Positions 21,452 through 32,701 of a stretch of DNA of 64,000 nucleotides are shown here, one piece after another (positions within the stretch are counted from its first letter, which is position 1; every line of letters begins with the position of its first letter). Position numbers and translations under genes: made by a program. Location: IMG/VR virus record IMGVR_UViG_3300032285_000892, positions 55,149 through 119,148 of that record; one strand, 5' to 3'. The DNA is from a virus. The notes below the pieces were generated by a model. It ran no database searches and was not told where the DNA came from. It was given only the letters and a program-made list of their open reading frames with translations.

Positions 21452-21514
21452 GGCTACATTAACAACTAAAATTATTTAACTATTTTTACTACCATTTGGT
21501 TACTCTATGTAGCC
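21452..21514 (+). other. Inverted repeat in the 124-base gap before the collagen-like fibre gene
   Basis: GGCTACAT (21452-21459) and ATGTAGCC (21507-21514) are perfect complements separated by 47 bases. They lie between the giant-protein operon and the fibre gene. No clean TAnnTTTG promoter is seen here. The repeat may form an RNA structure or be an operator; neither can be decided from sequence. Confidence 0.35.
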
Positions 21515-21548
21515 ATTTGGTATGTAAGAAATTTACAAATATCTCACT

Positions 21549-24500
21549 ATGGACGTATCTTGTTCAACCTTTGAATGTCCCATTATATTAAACTCCCAAT
21601 GCGTATTTTACGAAGGGAGAAATTTAGTATACACAGGTGTTAATACTAATGATAACTTAGAAGTAGTTATACAGAAGATTGATGCAGCGTTTGGTGACGC
21701 TATGGTGGGATATATATTCTACAATGGTGTTGAACAATTAGCACCAGGAGATCCTGTAGGACTTGGTGGATCATTAAGTCATGATACAACAATATCAGGA
21801 AACTATAAATTAACTCTTGAAGGTCCTATACAATCAGCAGCATTTATTACTGCAGGTGGTACAAACCATCAAGTGGTATTAGGAGATGGTACATTAGGTA
21901 ACTTTGATACAGGAACTTCTGGTACTACAGGTACAAGCGGTACAAATGGTACAAGTGGAACAGCTGGTAGTTCAGGTACTTCTGCAACAAGTGGTAGACA
22001 AGGATCATCAGGAACATCTGGTAGTTCAGGATCTACAGGTACAAGTGCTTCTTCAGGTAGAAGTGGAAGCTCTGGAACATCTGGCTCTAGTGCATCATCA
22101 GGATCTAGTGGATCTTCAGGTAGTTCAGGATCTAGTGGATCTAGTGCATCATCTGGTACAAGTGCATCTTCTGGAACATCAGGAAGAACAGGTACTGCAG
22201 GTACTTCAGGATCATCTGGAGCAGCAGGAGATAGATTTAGAACATTCTCAACAGATACTCTTACATTAGGAGACGGTGGTAACTTGACTGTTGAGATAGG
22301 GTTAGCATATACACCTGGTCAGTTATTATTAATTTCACATGATTATAATAACTATCAAGAATGTCAACTTGTTAGTTATGATAGTGCCACTGGGGTGATG
22401 ACATTCTTAGCACCTCAACCAGATAATGTTGTTGGTTCAGGTACATATAGTGTTTGGACTGTTAACTTAGGAGGTGCTGCAGGTGGTGATGGTTCATCAG
22501 GTACTAGTGGATCTTCAGGAAGAGATGGAACTAGTGGTATAAATGGTACTTCAGGAACTAATGGTACAACAGGTACCTCAGGTAGAAGTGGTACTAATGG
22601 AACAACAGGTACAAGTGCTACATCTGGTACTAACGGAACATCTGGAAGAAATGGTACTTCAGGTACAACAGGAACTAGTGGTACTAACGGTACTTCAGGT
22701 ACTTCAGGATCAGCTGGTACTAACGGTACTTCTGCTTCTTCAGGTACTTCTGGTACAAGTGCAAGTTCAGGAACTAATGGTACAGCAGGTACTTCAGGAG
22801 CTAATGGAACAAGTGGTACTAGTGGATCGTCAGGTTCATCTGGTTCGTCAGGGTCTAGTGGATCTTCTGGCTCTAGTGGAAGTTCAGGAATTAGTGGTAA
22901 TGCTGGAACAAGTGGTTCATCAGGAACAAGTGCAAGAAATGGTACATCAGGAATAGATGGTTCATCAGGTGTATCGGGTACATCTGGATTAACAGGAACA
23001 TCAGGAGTATCAGGAACTGATGGTAGTTCTGGTACAAGTTCAACTTCAGGTACAAGTGGATCTTCAGGAACGTCAGGTTCAAATGGAACATCAGGAACTT
23101 CTGCATCTAGTGGTACTTCAGGAGAATCAGGTACTATGGGAACTAGTGGAACTTCTGGATCAAGTGGAAGTTCAGGCTCAAGTGCAACTGCAGGTACTAC
23201 TGGAACTAGTGGTACTACTGGAACTAGTGGTACAAGTGGAGCAGGTGGTGCTACAGGTACAGGAGGTACTTCAGGTACATCTGCCACAAGTGGTATATCA
23301 GGTATATCTGGTGGACAGGTATATTACATGAATCAATCTATCAATACATCATCTGCTTTTGGTAGCCCTACATATAAACAATTAAGTAGCACTCCTTCAG
23401 GAGCCGCACAACAAACTGTCACTACAACAGTACCAAGTAACACAACACAAACATTAGCAACTTTTGCTACAGATAGTAATGTTCCAGGAATTGCATCTCT
23501 CCCTGGTGGTAACTGGGGAGTTACAGCTCACTTCTTATCAAACACTAGTAATTCAGATTGGAACATCTATTATGAAGTATGGAAATACACAGTAGGAGGA
23601 ACATCCACATTATTAGGAACCACTAATGATGTATTGATTACATTAAATACCACTGTAGTTCAACAAGTGTATGCTGATACATTTATACCAGCTCAATCAT
23701 TAAACATAACAGATAGAATTTATGTTAACGTTGTTGCAATCAATTCTAGCAATCAGCCACATACTTTAATATTCTATACAGAGGGTACAAGTTACTATTC
23801 ATACGTACAAACAACATTCAATGCCCCTTCAGGAACATCAGGATCATCTGGTAGTTCTGGAACTTCTAGCACTTCAGGAACCAATGGTACAAGTGGTGTA
23901 AGTGGATCATCAGGTATTTCAGGTACTAATGGTACATCAGCATCTAGTGGTACAACTGGTACATCAGGTACCTCAGCAAGTTCTGGTTCATCAGGATCAT
24001 CAGGATCAAGTGCAACTAGTGGTACATCGGCTACAAGCGGTATATCAGGTGTAGAGGGAACAAGTGGTACATCTGCAAGTTCTGGTACATCAGCATCTTC
24101 AGGTACTTCTGGATCTACAGGTACATCAGGTTCTTCAGGATCAAGTGCAAGTAGTGGAACTAGTGGAACTAGTGGAAGTGATGGATCAAGTGGAGCAAGT
24201 GGTACTTCTGGTTCTTCTGGAACATCATCTACTAGTGGAGCTGATGGTACAAGTGGTACTTCTGGTTCTTCTGGTGTAAGTGGTGGTACAGGATCTACAG
24301 GTACTGCAGGAACCACTGGAACTAGTGGTACAACTGGTACAAGTGGAGTGAGCGGTACTAATGGTACTAGTGGTGCAGGAGGAGCAGGTGGTACTAATGG
24401 TACATCAGCTACTTCAGGTACATCAGCTACTTCAGGTACAAATGGTACCTCAGGTGCTGGTGGTGCAGCAGGAACAAGTGGTACAAATGGAACAACTGGT

Positions 24501-27500
24501 ACTTCAGGTACCAATGGAACTTCTGGAGCAGGCGGTGCAGCAGGAACATCAGGAACTAATGGCACAACTGGTACATCAGGTACTAACGGTACATCTGGTG
24601 CAGGTGGTGCAGCAGGTACCTCAGGTACAAATGGAACAAGTGGTGTTGCTGGAACTAGTGGAACAAATGGTACTTCTGGTGTAGGAGGAGCTGCTGGTAC
24701 ATCAGGTACCTCTGGTACAAACGGTACTAGTGCTACATCAGGTACCAATGGTACATCGGGTGCTGGTGGTGCAGCAGGAACTAGTGGTACAAACGGTACT
24801 AGTGCTACATCAGGTACCAATGGTACATCGGGTGCTGGTGGTGCTGCTGGTACATCTGGTACAAACGGAACTTCAGGTACAAACGGAACTTCAGGTACTG
24901 CAGGTGTAGGTTATGCTAACATTACATCAACAACATCTGCAACACCTGCATCAACTGGTACGATCACTCTAACAACAAATTCTCAGGGAGCATTTGTTAC
25001 AGGAAATAGAGTAAGAGCAGTCAATACTGTATCCAATTTATTTGAGGGTATTGTAACTATTACAGGTGGTACTTCATTTGCTATTGCAGCAGATTATAAC
25101 CTTGGTACAACCACTGCAACCTCTTGGACAATAAGCTTAGCAGGTGTTAGAGGAGTAGCAGGTACTGCAGGAACAAGTGGTACATCTGGTACCAATGGAA
25201 CATCAGGTGCTGGTGGTGCTGCTGGAACTGCTGGAACTAGTGGAACATCTGGTACTAATGGTACATCTGGTGCTGGAGGTGCAGCAGGTACAAGTGGTAC
25301 AAATGGTACTAGTGCTACGTCTGGTACAAACGGAACATCAGGTGCAGGAGGAGCTGCTGGTACCTCTGGTACAAATGGTACAAGTGCCACATCAGGAACC
25401 AATGGTACTTCTGGTGCTGGTGGTGCTGCTGGAACAAGTGGTACATCTGGTACTAATGGAACTTCTGCTTCGTCAGGTACATCAGGTACAAACGGAACGT
25501 CTGGTATAGCAGGTACTTCAGGAACCAATGGTACTTCTGGAATTTCTGGTACATCAGGTGCAGGTGGTGCTACTGGTACTGGTGGTACTGGTGGTACATC
25601 AGGTACAAATGGAACTAGCGGTGCTGGTGGTGCTGCAGGTACTTCAGGAACAAACGGTACATCAGGAATAACTGGTACATCAGGTACCAATGGTACATCG
25701 GGTGCTGGAGGTGCAGCAGGAACTAGTGGTACAAATGGAACATCAGGAGCTGGTGGTACTGGTGGTACTGGCGGAACGTCTGGTACTAATGGTACATCAG
25801 GTGTAGGATATGCTAATATTACATCAACTACATCAGCTACACCAGCCTCAACAGGTACAATAACATTAACTACAAACTCTCAAGGTGCGTTTGTTACAGG
25901 CGATAGAGTGAGAGCTATTAATACAGCAGCTAACTTATTTGAAGGGATTGTTACAATCACAGGTGGTACATCTTTTGCTATTGCTGCTGACTATAATTTA
26001 GGTACTACTACTGCTACATCCTGGACTATTACTTTAGCAGGTGTCAGAGGAATTGCAGGTACTTCAGGTACTGCAGGTACAAATGGTACATCAGGTGTAA
26101 GTGGTACATCTGGTGCAAGTGGTGCTGGTGGAACTGGTGGTACAAATGGTACGTCTGGTACAACAGGAACATCAGGAACAAACGGTACGTCAGGAGCTGG
26201 CGGTGCTGCTGGTACAAGCGGTACAAATGGTACAAGCGGTATTGCTGGTACCTCTGGAACAAGTGGTACATCAGGTGGTGGTGGAGCTGCTGGTACATCA
26301 GGTACAAATGGAACATCAGGAATAACTGGTACATCTGGTACAAACGGAACATCTGGTGCTGGAGGAGCTGCTGGTACAAGTGGAACATCAGCTACTAATG
26401 GAACTTCAGGTACATCAGGTGGTGGTGGAGCAGCAGGTACAAGTGGTACAAACGGTACAACTGGTACTTCAGGTGCTGGTGGTACTGGTGGGACTAGTGG
26501 TACAAGTGCTACAAGTGGTACATCAGGATTTGGTGGAACTGGTGGAACTAATGGTACAAGTGGTACAACAGGAACAAATGGTTCAAATGGTACCTCTGGA
26601 ACTAATGGTACAACAGGTACATCAGGAACTTCAAGTACTAGTGGTACTAATGGTACTTCTGGTGCTGGAGGAGCAACTGGTACTGGTGGTACATCAGGTA
26701 CAAACGGTACTAGTGGTGCAAGTGGTACATCAGGAATTAATGGTACCTCAGGACTTAATGGTACATCAGGAGTTAGTGGAGCACAAGGAACAGGTGGAGC
26801 TAACGGTACATCAGGACTTAGTGGTACCTCAGGAGTCAGTGGTACATCAGGTACAAGTTCTGCTATTAGAACTATACAAGTGTTCACTGCTACATCAGGA
26901 CAAAGTGTATTTACTATTAGTGGTGGATATACTCCTGGTCAGATAGATATGTATGTTAATGGTGTTAAACTGACAGCTGCTGAATATGATGCAACTAGTG
27001 GAACAACAGTAACTATAACAAGTGGTGTGATCCTTAATGATATTGTAGAAGCTTATATGTTCCAATCATTGATTGGATATATGGCTAACACTGCAACATC
27101 AGGTACATCAGGATCTAGTGGTAATGGTACAAACGGAACTTCTGGTACTACTTTTGGTACAGCAGGAACGTCTGGTGTTAGTGGTAATGGTACAGGAGGT
27201 ACTTCAGGTACTAATGGTACATCAGGAGCAAATGGTACCTTTGGAACTAGTGGTACCAATGGTACCAACGGTACAGCTGGAACATCTGGATCTAGTGGTC
27301 TATCTGTAGCATTTGCTGCTGGTGGTGTTACAAGTACAGGTGTATCTACTCTTGTATTCTCTAATGCTAATGGTGTATCATTTGGTATAAACAGTAACAC
27401 TATTACAGCGTCAGCTGCTGGTGGTGGAGCTGGTGTTCAGTCTTATTATGAGAATATGCCAGTACTTCCAGGTACTGCAGTTATACAATTAGCTGGAGCT

Positions 27501-28217
27501 GCCTCTAATTATTTTCAACCATTTAACCTTCCTTACGACGTAAGTGCTTCTTATGTTAGAATGCCTGTGCAGATGTCATTCTCTTCATTGACAGCAGCTA
27601 CTGGTAATAGTACTCTATCTTATGCATATAGTCAATCTCAGACTATGTATTTTAATATTTACACAATGGGTACAGGTGCAAGTTCCGAATCTTTAGGGTT
27701 ATATACTCAAGCTACAGCAAGTATGGCATATGCTTTTAGTTTAAGTTATAATGCAACCAATGCTCAGACAATAAGACATAGTTTAAGTTATCCTGTTATT
27801 GGAGGATCTGCAACAGCATCTGCAAGTACACAATCTGCTACAGCTCAAATGTATATGGGAACTGGAGATTTAACTGCATTTTCTGGATTTAAACATTTTG
27901 ATATTCCTTTTGCTGCATCATTGCCATTAGGAGATTATTGGATGGGTATTCAAAGAAGTACACAATCATCTGCATCTACACAAGTAAGTTCTGCTGTAAG
28001 TGCTGCTACTTTCCAATTTTTCAACATAGGTGTATCTCAACAGAATGCTGCGTATAACTTAATGGGTACAACTGCTTCTACTAACCCAATTCAGTTAGGA
28101 GTAGGAGTTTATTCAGCAAGTGCTGTAGGTGCAACAAGTGCTTCAGTAGGTTTAAGTCAAATATCAACAGCAGCATCTAACTTAAGATTCCCTTTCCAGT
28201 TAATAAGACTAGCATAA
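21549..28217 (+). CDS. Giant collagen-like tail fibre protein
   Basis: This 2,222-residue protein is presumably a trimeric adhesion fibre. A ~120-residue N-terminal virion-attachment domain is followed by six Gly-X-Y collagen-like runs: about residues 124-227, 306-587, 760-1118, 1200-1418, 1500-1772 and 1850-1917. They are built almost only from Gly, Thr, Ser, Ala and Asn and lack Pro. Globular inserts separate them: 228-305, 588-759, two near-identical ~81-residue domains (about 1119-1199 and 1419-1499) and 1773-1849. A Ser/Ala/Tyr-rich globular tip occupies 1918-2222. The X-Y positions are dense in Ser and Thr, making it a plausible substrate for the many glycosyltransferases nearby (inference). 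The start ATG follows a 124-base intergenic gap. Long antisense open frames across the repeats are artefacts of the repeat composition. Confidence 0.85.
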   Translation: MDVSCSTFECPIILNSQCVFYEGRNLVYTGVNTNDNLEVVIQKIDAAFGDAMVGYIFYNGVEQLAPGDPVGLGGSLSHDTTISGNYKLTLEGPIQSAAFITAGGTNHQVVLGDGTLGNFDTGTSGTTGTSGTNGTSGTAGSSGTSATSGRQGSSGTSGSSGSTGTSASSGRSGSSGTSGSSASSGSSGSSGSSGSSGSSASSGTSASSGTSGRTGTAGTSGSSGAAGDRFRTFSTDTLTLGDGGNLTVEIGLAYTPGQLLLISHDYNNYQECQLVSYDSATGVMTFLAPQPDNVVGSGTYSVWTVNLGGAAGGDGSSGTSGSSGRDGTSGINGTSGTNGTTGTSGRSGTNGTTGTSATSGTNGTSGRNGTSGTTGTSGTNGTSGTSGSAGTNGTSASSGTSGTSASSGTNGTAGTSGANGTSGTSGSSGSSGSSGSSGSSGSSGSSGISGNAGTSGSSGTSARNGTSGIDGSSGVSGTSGLTGTSGVSGTDGSSGTSSTSGTSGSSGTSGSNGTSGTSASSGTSGESGTMGTSGTSGSSGSSGSSATAGTTGTSGTTGTSGTSGAGGATGTGGTSGTSATSGISGISGGQVYYMNQSINTSSAFGSPTYKQLSSTPSGAAQQTVTTTVPSNTTQTLATFATDSNVPGIASLPGGNWGVTAHFLSNTSNSDWNIYYEVWKYTVGGTSTLLGTTNDVLITLNTTVVQQVYADTFIPAQSLNITDRIYVNVVAINSSNQPHTLIFYTEGTSYYSYVQTTFNAPSGTSGSSGSSGTSSTSGTNGTSGVSGSSGISGTNGTSASSGTTGTSGTSASSGSSGSSGSSATSGTSATSGISGVEGTSGTSASSGTSASSGTSGSTGTSGSSGSSASSGTSGTSGSDGSSGASGTSGSSGTSSTSGADGTSGTSGSSGVSGGTGSTGTAGTTGTSGTTGTSGVSGTNGTSGAGGAGGTNGTSATSGTSATSGTNGTSGAGGAAGTSGTNGTTGTSGTNGTSGAGGAAGTSGTNGTTGTSGTNGTSGAGGAAGTSGTNGTSGVAGTSGTNGTSGVGGAAGTSGTSGTNGTSATSGTNGTSGAGGAAGTSGTNGTSATSGTNGTSGAGGAAGTSGTNGTSGTNGTSGTAGVGYANITSTTSATPASTGTITLTTNSQGAFVTGNRVRAVNTVSNLFEGIVTITGGTSFAIAADYNLGTTTATSWTISLAGVRGVAGTAGTSGTSGTNGTSGAGGAAGTAGTSGTSGTNGTSGAGGAAGTSGTNGTSATSGTNGTSGAGGAAGTSGTNGTSATSGTNGTSGAGGAAGTSGTSGTNGTSASSGTSGTNGTSGIAGTSGTNGTSGISGTSGAGGATGTGGTGGTSGTNGTSGAGGAAGTSGTNGTSGITGTSGTNGTSGAGGAAGTSGTNGTSGAGGTGGTGGTSGTNGTSGVGYANITSTTSATPASTGTITLTTNSQGAFVTGDRVRAINTAANLFEGIVTITGGTSFAIAADYNLGTTTATSWTITLAGVRGIAGTSGTAGTNGTSGVSGTSGASGAGGTGGTNGTSGTTGTSGTNGTSGAGGAAGTSGTNGTSGIAGTSGTSGTSGGGGAAGTSGTNGTSGITGTSGTNGTSGAGGAAGTSGTSATNGTSGTSGGGGAAGTSGTNGTTGTSGAGGTGGTSGTSATSGTSGFGGTGGTNGTSGTTGTNGSNGTSGTNGTTGTSGTSSTSGTNGTSGAGGATGTGGTSGTNGTSGASGTSGINGTSGLNGTSGVSGAQGTGGANGTSGLSGTSGVSGTSGTSSAIRTIQVFTATSGQSVFTISGGYTPGQIDMYVNGVKLTAAEYDATSGTTVTITSGVILNDIVEAYMFQSLIGYMANTATSGTSGSSGNGTNGTSGTTFGTAGTSGVSGNGTGGTSGTNGTSGANGTFGTSGTNGTNGTAGTSGSSGLSVAFAAGGVTSTGVSTLVFSNANGVSFGINSNTITASAAGGGAGVQSYYENMPVLPGTAVIQLAGAASNYFQPFNLPYDVSASYVRMPVQMSFSSLTAATGNSTLSYAYSQSQTMYFNIYTMGTGASSESLGLYTQATASMAYAFSLSYNATNAQTIRHSLSYPVIGGSATASASTQSATAQMYMGTGDLTAFSGFKHFDIPFAASLPLGDYWMGIQRSTQSSASTQVSSAVSAATFQFFNIGVSQQNAAYNLMGTTASTNPIQLGVGVYSASAVGATSASVGLSQISTAASNLRFPFQLIRLA
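24713..24845 (+). repeat. Recent 72-bp tandem duplication in collagen-like region
   Basis: Bases 24713-24773 recur at 24785-24845 with no visible difference over about 60 bases, giving a 72-bp (24-codon) period. Most other repeats in this gene vary at synonymous positions, so this copy looks recent. Confidence 0.75.
24905..25148 (+). repeat. Duplicated fibre insert domain, copy 1
   Basis: This segment encodes an ~81-residue beta-rich domain starting [14 protein letters not shown] and ending in LAGVRG. Its partner is at 25803-26048. The two differ at only a few amino acids but at many third-codon positions. Confidence 0.8.
25803..26048 (+). repeat. Duplicated fibre insert domain, copy 2
   Basis: Second copy of the domain at 24905-25148. 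Replacements include N/D in the VTG(N/D)RVRA motif and V/I/A changes just after it. Extensive synonymous change implies an old duplication under protein-level constraint. Confidence 0.8.
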
Positions 28218-28223
28218 TATTAT

Positions 28224-28254
28224 TTGAATAATTGGAAACAATTGTCTATCTTAG
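28224..28254 (+). promoter_or_regulatory. Near-consensus Bacteroidota-type promoter
   Basis: TTG (28224-28226), 20 bases, then TATCTTAG (28247-28254), which has one mismatch to TAnnTTTG. The ATG at 28270 begins 16 bases after it. Confidence 0.4.
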
Positions 28255-28269
28255 TTGCAAACTAAATAT

Positions 28270-28992
28270 ATGAGTGATATAAAGCCACAAATTGTAATGC
28301 ATGGGTTCGAAGGTTTTCACAACGAACAACGTTATGAAGACCTTGCCCAAAAGAATGTTTACAGGGACTTATCTACAATCTGTATTGTACCAACCAGAGG
28401 AATGATTTCTGCTAAGGTGGTTCAATCGTGGATGGGACTAATGTCATCAATGAACCAAAAGTTCATAAGGATGTTTGCAATCGGTATGGAAGTGGGTGCT
28501 GCCTATAGTCAAACTATAGAACAGATACTTCTACATCCAGAACTTTCTAAATGGAAATACATCTTGACTCTAGAGGAAGACAATTGTCCTCCACCAGATG
28601 GATTGATTAAGTTGTATGAACATATGGATGAGTATGATGCCATTGGTGGATTGTATTGGACTAAAGGTATAGAAGGTAAACCAATGTGTTACGGAAATCC
28701 TAAAGTGTTTCCAGTAAACTTTGTGCCATTTATGCCTGATCCTGATACGGTTACAAGATGTAACGGATTAGGAATGGGTTTTACTCTATTCAAACTAGAT
28801 ATGTTTAAGAACCCTAAGATGCCTAAACCTTTCTTTGAAACAGTTCAAAGATATACAGAAGGTAAAGGAGTGGAAGGATACACACAGGACCTAAAGTTCT
28901 TTGAAGAGGCAGGTAAACTTGGATATAAGTTTGCATGTGACTCAAGAGTAAAGGTAGGTCACTATGATGTGAATGAAGATCAAATGTGGTAA
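28270..28992 (+). CDS. GT-A-fold glycosyltransferase-like protein
   Basis: This ~240-residue protein resembles phage GT2-like glycosyltransferases. A beta-alpha N-terminus (TICIVPTRG) is followed near residue 100 by an acidic EEDN motif before PPPDG, in the position of the DxD nucleotide-sugar/metal site. A conserved GMGFTLF segment comes later. The reading frame extends to a TTG at 28255, but the ATG at 28270 is preferred: it sits 16 bases after a near-consensus promoter and avoids a rare start. It lies between two fibre genes and next to a methyltransferase, which suggests modification of fibre or host glycans. The sugar and acceptor cannot be read from sequence. Confidence 0.7.
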   Translation: MSDIKPQIVMHGFEGFHNEQRYEDLAQKNVYRDLSTICIVPTRGMISAKVVQSWMGLMSSMNQKFIRMFAIGMEVGAAYSQTIEQILLHPELSKWKYILTLEEDNCPPPDGLIKLYEHMDEYDAIGGLYWTKGIEGKPMCYGNPKVFPVNFVPFMPDPDTVTRCNGLGMGFTLFKLDMFKNPKMPKPFFETVQRYTEGKGVEGYTQDLKFFEEAGKLGYKFACDSRVKVGHYDVNEDQMW

Positions 28993-29010
28993 ACCAACAA
29001 ATATAAACCA

Positions 29011-29586
29011 ATGAATGAACAATTAGAAGAAGTTATTGCAGTTGATTTAGGCTGCGGACAAAACAAAGCAACTATAGAGTTCTTTACAAACAATATGCAA
29101 GTCACTCCCACTAAAGTGATTGGTTTGGATATAGCTAACTGTGAAGGCGTAGATATTGTACACGACTTAACTGTATTTCCATATCCTATTGAGGATGAAT
29201 CAGTTGACGCAATACATACATCTCATTTCATAGAACACTTAGATGGGTTTGAGAGAATGAAGTTCTTTGATGAGTGCTATAGGATATTGAAGAAAGGCGG
29301 AAAGATTAGAGCTATCCATCCTTATTACAAATCTGTAAGAGCTATTCAAGATCCCACACATAAGTTTCCACCTATTGGTGAGACATCTTATTTGTATTGG
29401 GATAAGAATTGGAGAGAAGTCAACAAGCTTGACCATTATCCTATTAAGTGTGACTTTGAATTTAATATTTTTTATACTTGGCAAGACCCAAGTATACCAA
29501 ACAAGAATGAAGAAACAAGGAATTTCAGTATTGATAAATACTGGAATGTTGTGGCTGATATGATTGTCGATTTAAAGAAACGATAA
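29011..29586 (+). CDS. Class I SAM-dependent methyltransferase
   Basis: This 191-residue protein has motif I DLGCG (about 12-16), an acidic residue after the second strand (GLDIAN), and HFIEHL followed by a YRILKKGGK segment. This is the layout of Methyltransf_11-type enzymes. It follows the glycosyltransferase by 18 bases and precedes a fibre gene, so sugar methylation is the likely role (inference). No membrane segment. Confidence 0.8.
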   Translation: MNEQLEEVIAVDLGCGQNKATIEFFTNNMQVTPTKVIGLDIANCEGVDIVHDLTVFPYPIEDESVDAIHTSHFIEHLDGFERMKFFDECYRILKKGGKIRAIHPYYKSVRAIQDPTHKFPPIGETSYLYWDKNWREVNKLDHYPIKCDFEFNIFYTWQDPSIPNKNEETRNFSIDKYWNVVADMIVDLKKR

Positions 29587-29619
29587 TAAGATTACCAGAA
29601 ACAGATATAATTTTAGAAC

Positions 29620-32367
29620 ATGACTAAGAATAAAGATTTAGCGGAATTAATCAATTACGTTACAGTTGATACCTCAGCTGGTACTCAGGTACAGTTGGCA
29701 GGTAGTGTAAAGCAAACATCTGTAACCTCTGCTATGTTAAAAGCAAACTCTACAGGAGTACTTGTAGCTGCTACTGCTGGTACAGATTATCTTACGTCTG
29801 TTGGTATATCTAATTTAACTGCTACAGGAACTCCTTCTTCCACCACATATCTTCGTGGTGACAACACATGGGCTTCAGTATCTGGTGCTAGTGGTGTTAC
29901 ACTAGATACAGTTCAAACCATCACTGCACAAAAAACATTTCAAAGTCCAAGTGATGCTCCAGTTGCTGCAGGTGCTGAATTATTATCTACTGCTACTGCA
30001 GCTACAGGATGGACTGGAACAGCCTGGGCTACTGGTTTTACACACTCATCAGGAACAACAGTACAAACATTAAACTTTACACCAAGTACACTAACTGTTT
30101 ATAAAGTTGTTATAACCTGTAGTGGTTATAGTGGTAGTGGTACATGTCAAGTGAACGTAGGTAGTTTAGTTACAACTATAAGTGGAAATGGAACTACTAC
30201 CATATATCATTATCCAACAGCAACTACAACAAACAACTTAACTCCTACTACTGCTTTTGTAGGTACGATTGTATTAAGTATCAAGGTTGCTACAGCAAGT
30301 GTCCCTCCTGTCATTGTATCAAACTTAGCAAGTACAAGTCTAATTGAATTCAGAAATGCAAGAAGTCAAGGTGGATCAAATAGTATGTACATTGGATACA
30401 ACAGTGGTGCATTTGGCTATCAAGCTGGTACCAATATTGGAATTGGTGAATCCTCGTTATACAATAACATTAGTGGAACCTTTAATATTGCAATAGGTGA
30501 AAGAGCGTTGTATGGGGGACAAGGCGGTGTAACACAACAATACAATACTGCTATTGGATACTATTCACTGACGGCTTCTATTTCAGCAGCTAACTCTGTT
30601 GCTATTGGAGCTAATAGTATGCAAACTATAACAACAGGAAGTTTTAATGTAGGCATAGGTTCATTAGTAATGCAAAATGCAAATAGTACATCTAATAATG
30701 TTGCTATAGGATATTATGCATTTGCAAATAATACAAGTGGAGGAAACAACACTGCAATTGGTTTTCAAGCTGGATCTTATATATCAGGAGGTGTTACTGT
30801 TGCTGCAACTAATACTAACTCGATATATATTGGATATGCTGCGTATCCTCTTGCAAGTGGGCAGACTAATCAAATTGTAATTGGAACAAGTGCAGTGGGG
30901 CTAGGTTCTAATACAACCGTACTTGGAAATAGTTCTACTGTTGATACAGCAATTTACGGTAACCTTCTTTTAGGTAGTACCACTACAGGAGCATCATATA
31001 AGTTGAATGTAACTGGACAATCAATTGTTAGAGGAAATTCATCAGGAGAAACTCCTACAGTAACAAATACAGTAGCAACTGGTTGGGCGACAGGGGTTAC
31101 TGGTTGGACAGGCACTTATCCAAACTGGACAGTTGCAATTAGTGCAGGTACAATGACTAATAGTACCGTTGCAACAGTTGATGTACTTTATACAGTAGTT
31201 GTTACAGCAACGGTCACTAGTACTCCAAAAAGTATGGATATTATTATTGGTGGTAATGTATTAACACTTAATTTTCCAGTAGGAACATCCACTCAATATG
31301 CTGGTGCAATTGCAATTGCTGCTGGTACATTATCTATTATTACCAATGGAACTTTTAGTGGAACAATTTCTGCTTTTACTGTAGGAGCAAGAAGTAATAC
31401 ATTGAGTCCTATTATATCATTTACTTCTTCAGCAGGATTAAATCCTATTGAAATAAGAACAGATGCAGCAAGTGCTGCAGACAATATAGCAATAGGATAT
31501 CAAGCAGGACAAACGATTCTGACTGCTAATCAAACTGTTGCATTAGGATCATATGCTTTATCATCAAATCAGATTGCAGACGGATGTACTGCAATTGGAT
31601 ATGGTTCTCAACAATCTAATACTGGTGGAATTTATAATACTTCATTAGGAGCAATTGCATTACAATCAAATATTCAAGGTCGTGAAAATACTGCAATTGG
31701 ATGGAGTGCTGGAACTACTACAAAAGGAAATTATGGTACTTTTGTTGGAAGTCAAGCAGGATATTATATAAATACTGGAGATTATAATACTGCTGTTGGA
31801 AATCAAGCTATGCTTGGAGATACAATAACATCTGTTACAGGACTACATAATACTAGTATTGGAGCTTTTTCATTAACTGCTATTACAACAGCTTCATATA
31901 ATACAGTTTCTGGATCTAGTGCACTTCAAAATCTTGTTACTGGAGACAATAATATTGGAATAGGATATCTAGCAGGTTCACTTACCTCTGGTTCAGCAGC
32001 TAATGTAACAAATGCTAGTAATTCTATTTTTATTGGATGGAGTGCATTTCCTCTTGGAAACTCACAAACTAACCAAATTGTTATTGGATATGGTAGTGTT
32101 GGACTTGGTTCTAACACAACTGTAATTGGTAATAGTTCAACTACGTTAGCGTTGATTTATGGAGTACATATAATTGGAGGAACAAGTGCTAATGCAGCAG
32201 CACAATTACAGATTGACTCTACAACTAAGGGTGTGCTATTCCCAAGAATGACTACCACACAAAAGAATGCTATTGGAACACCTCCTGCTGGATTAGTTAT
32301 TTATGACACAACATTAAACAAGCTTTGTGTATATACAACTGCTTGGCAAACTATAACATCAGCATAA
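29620..32367 (+). CDS. Tail fibre with YadA-head-like repeats
   Basis: This 915-residue fibre has an N-terminal attachment region (1-110) containing the fibre motif YLRGDNTW. Two large repeats follow, each a beta-sandwich-like domain plus a run of about 14-20-residue NTAIGYxAG / NVAIGxxA units (about 255-440 and 625-860). That unit is typical of the left-handed beta-roll of trimeric autotransporter (YadA/Hep_Hag) heads. Both repeats end in a matching block (TNQIVIG...GLGSNTTV(L/I)GNSST), so the gene arose by internal duplication. The C-terminus (LQIDSTTKGVLFPRMT ... WQTITSA) is a common phage fibre tip. It has no signal peptide or membrane anchor, consistent with a virion protein rather than a secreted adhesin. 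Confidence 0.85.
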   Translation: MTKNKDLAELINYVTVDTSAGTQVQLAGSVKQTSVTSAMLKANSTGVLVAATAGTDYLTSVGISNLTATGTPSSTTYLRGDNTWASVSGASGVTLDTVQTITAQKTFQSPSDAPVAAGAELLSTATAATGWTGTAWATGFTHSSGTTVQTLNFTPSTLTVYKVVITCSGYSGSGTCQVNVGSLVTTISGNGTTTIYHYPTATTTNNLTPTTAFVGTIVLSIKVATASVPPVIVSNLASTSLIEFRNARSQGGSNSMYIGYNSGAFGYQAGTNIGIGESSLYNNISGTFNIAIGERALYGGQGGVTQQYNTAIGYYSLTASISAANSVAIGANSMQTITTGSFNVGIGSLVMQNANSTSNNVAIGYYAFANNTSGGNNTAIGFQAGSYISGGVTVAATNTNSIYIGYAAYPLASGQTNQIVIGTSAVGLGSNTTVLGNSSTVDTAIYGNLLLGSTTTGASYKLNVTGQSIVRGNSSGETPTVTNTVATGWATGVTGWTGTYPNWTVAISAGTMTNSTVATVDVLYTVVVTATVTSTPKSMDIIIGGNVLTLNFPVGTSTQYAGAIAIAAGTLSIITNGTFSGTISAFTVGARSNTLSPIISFTSSAGLNPIEIRTDAASAADNIAIGYQAGQTILTANQTVALGSYALSSNQIADGCTAIGYGSQQSNTGGIYNTSLGAIALQSNIQGRENTAIGWSAGTTTKGNYGTFVGSQAGYYINTGDYNTAVGNQAMLGDTITSVTGLHNTSIGAFSLTAITTASYNTVSGSSALQNLVTGDNNIGIGYLAGSLTSGSAANVTNASNSIFIGWSAFPLGNSQTNQIVIGYGSVGLGSNTTVIGNSSTTLALIYGVHIIGGTSANAAAQLQIDSTTKGVLFPRMTTTQKNAIGTPPAGLVIYDTTLNKLCVYTTAWQTITSA

Positions 32368-32382
32368 TAAATAATAAATAAT

Positions 32383-32697
32383 ATGAATACTTACGAATGG
32401 ATTATTTCAAAATTAGAAGTTATGCCTCAAGTTGGTAGTATAAATGATTATGTTGTTCGTTGCCATTGGAAATATGTAGCAACAGATGGTACAATAACAA
32501 AAGAAGAATATGGGTTGCAAGCATTTGAACCAGACCCTGCTCAACAAAATTATGTTCCATATGAGTCTTTAACAAAAGAAGTTGTAGAGGGATGGTTAAA
32601 TAGTTCTATAAATGTAGAAGCAATGAAAGCATCATTAGATGGTAAGATTCAAGATGAATTACAACCATCTATTGTTAGTTTACCTATTCCTTGGTAA
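32383..32697 (+). CDS. Small conserved phage protein, DUF7936-like
   Basis: This 104-residue protein shows a pattern I associate with DUF7936 phage proteins: YEWIISKLEVMP, HWKYVATDGT, a YGLQAFEPD segment, VPYESLTKE and a terminal PIPW. It closely follows the YadA-like fibre, suggesting a tail or chaperone role, but none is established. The ATG follows an AT-only spacer with no Shine-Dalgarno. Confidence 0.65.
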   Translation: MNTYEWIISKLEVMPQVGSINDYVVRCHWKYVATDGTITKEEYGLQAFEPDPAQQNYVPYESLTKEVVEGWLNSSINVEAMKASLDGKIQDELQPSIVSLPIPW

Positions 32698-32701
32698 CGT
32701 A

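Noticed and set aside
21900-27300. CRISPR-like or satellite array appearance.
   Set aside because: The periodicity is 9 bases or multiples and in frame with one long coding sequence. There are no constant repeats separated by unique spacers.
22415-27400. Long antisense open frames (for example 22415-23287, 23795-24820, 25094-25690, 25991-26887) encoding Pro-Val-Glu/Asp repeats, plus Val/Leu/Gln-rich frames on the plus strand.
   Set aside because: They mirror the Gly-Thr-Ser repeat codons of the real fibre gene in other frames. The reverse complement of GGTACATCA-type repeats gives PDVP-type peptides with no stops. They have no promoter or start context.
28255-28269. TTG start for the glycosyltransferase at 28255.
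   Set aside because: It lies directly after the candidate -7 element and an ATG follows at 28270 with normal spacing.
28300-28320. GGTTCGA, a tRNA T-loop-like sequence.
   Set aside because: It sits inside a coding sequence, with no acceptor or anticodon arm around it. No tRNA was found elsewhere in the window.
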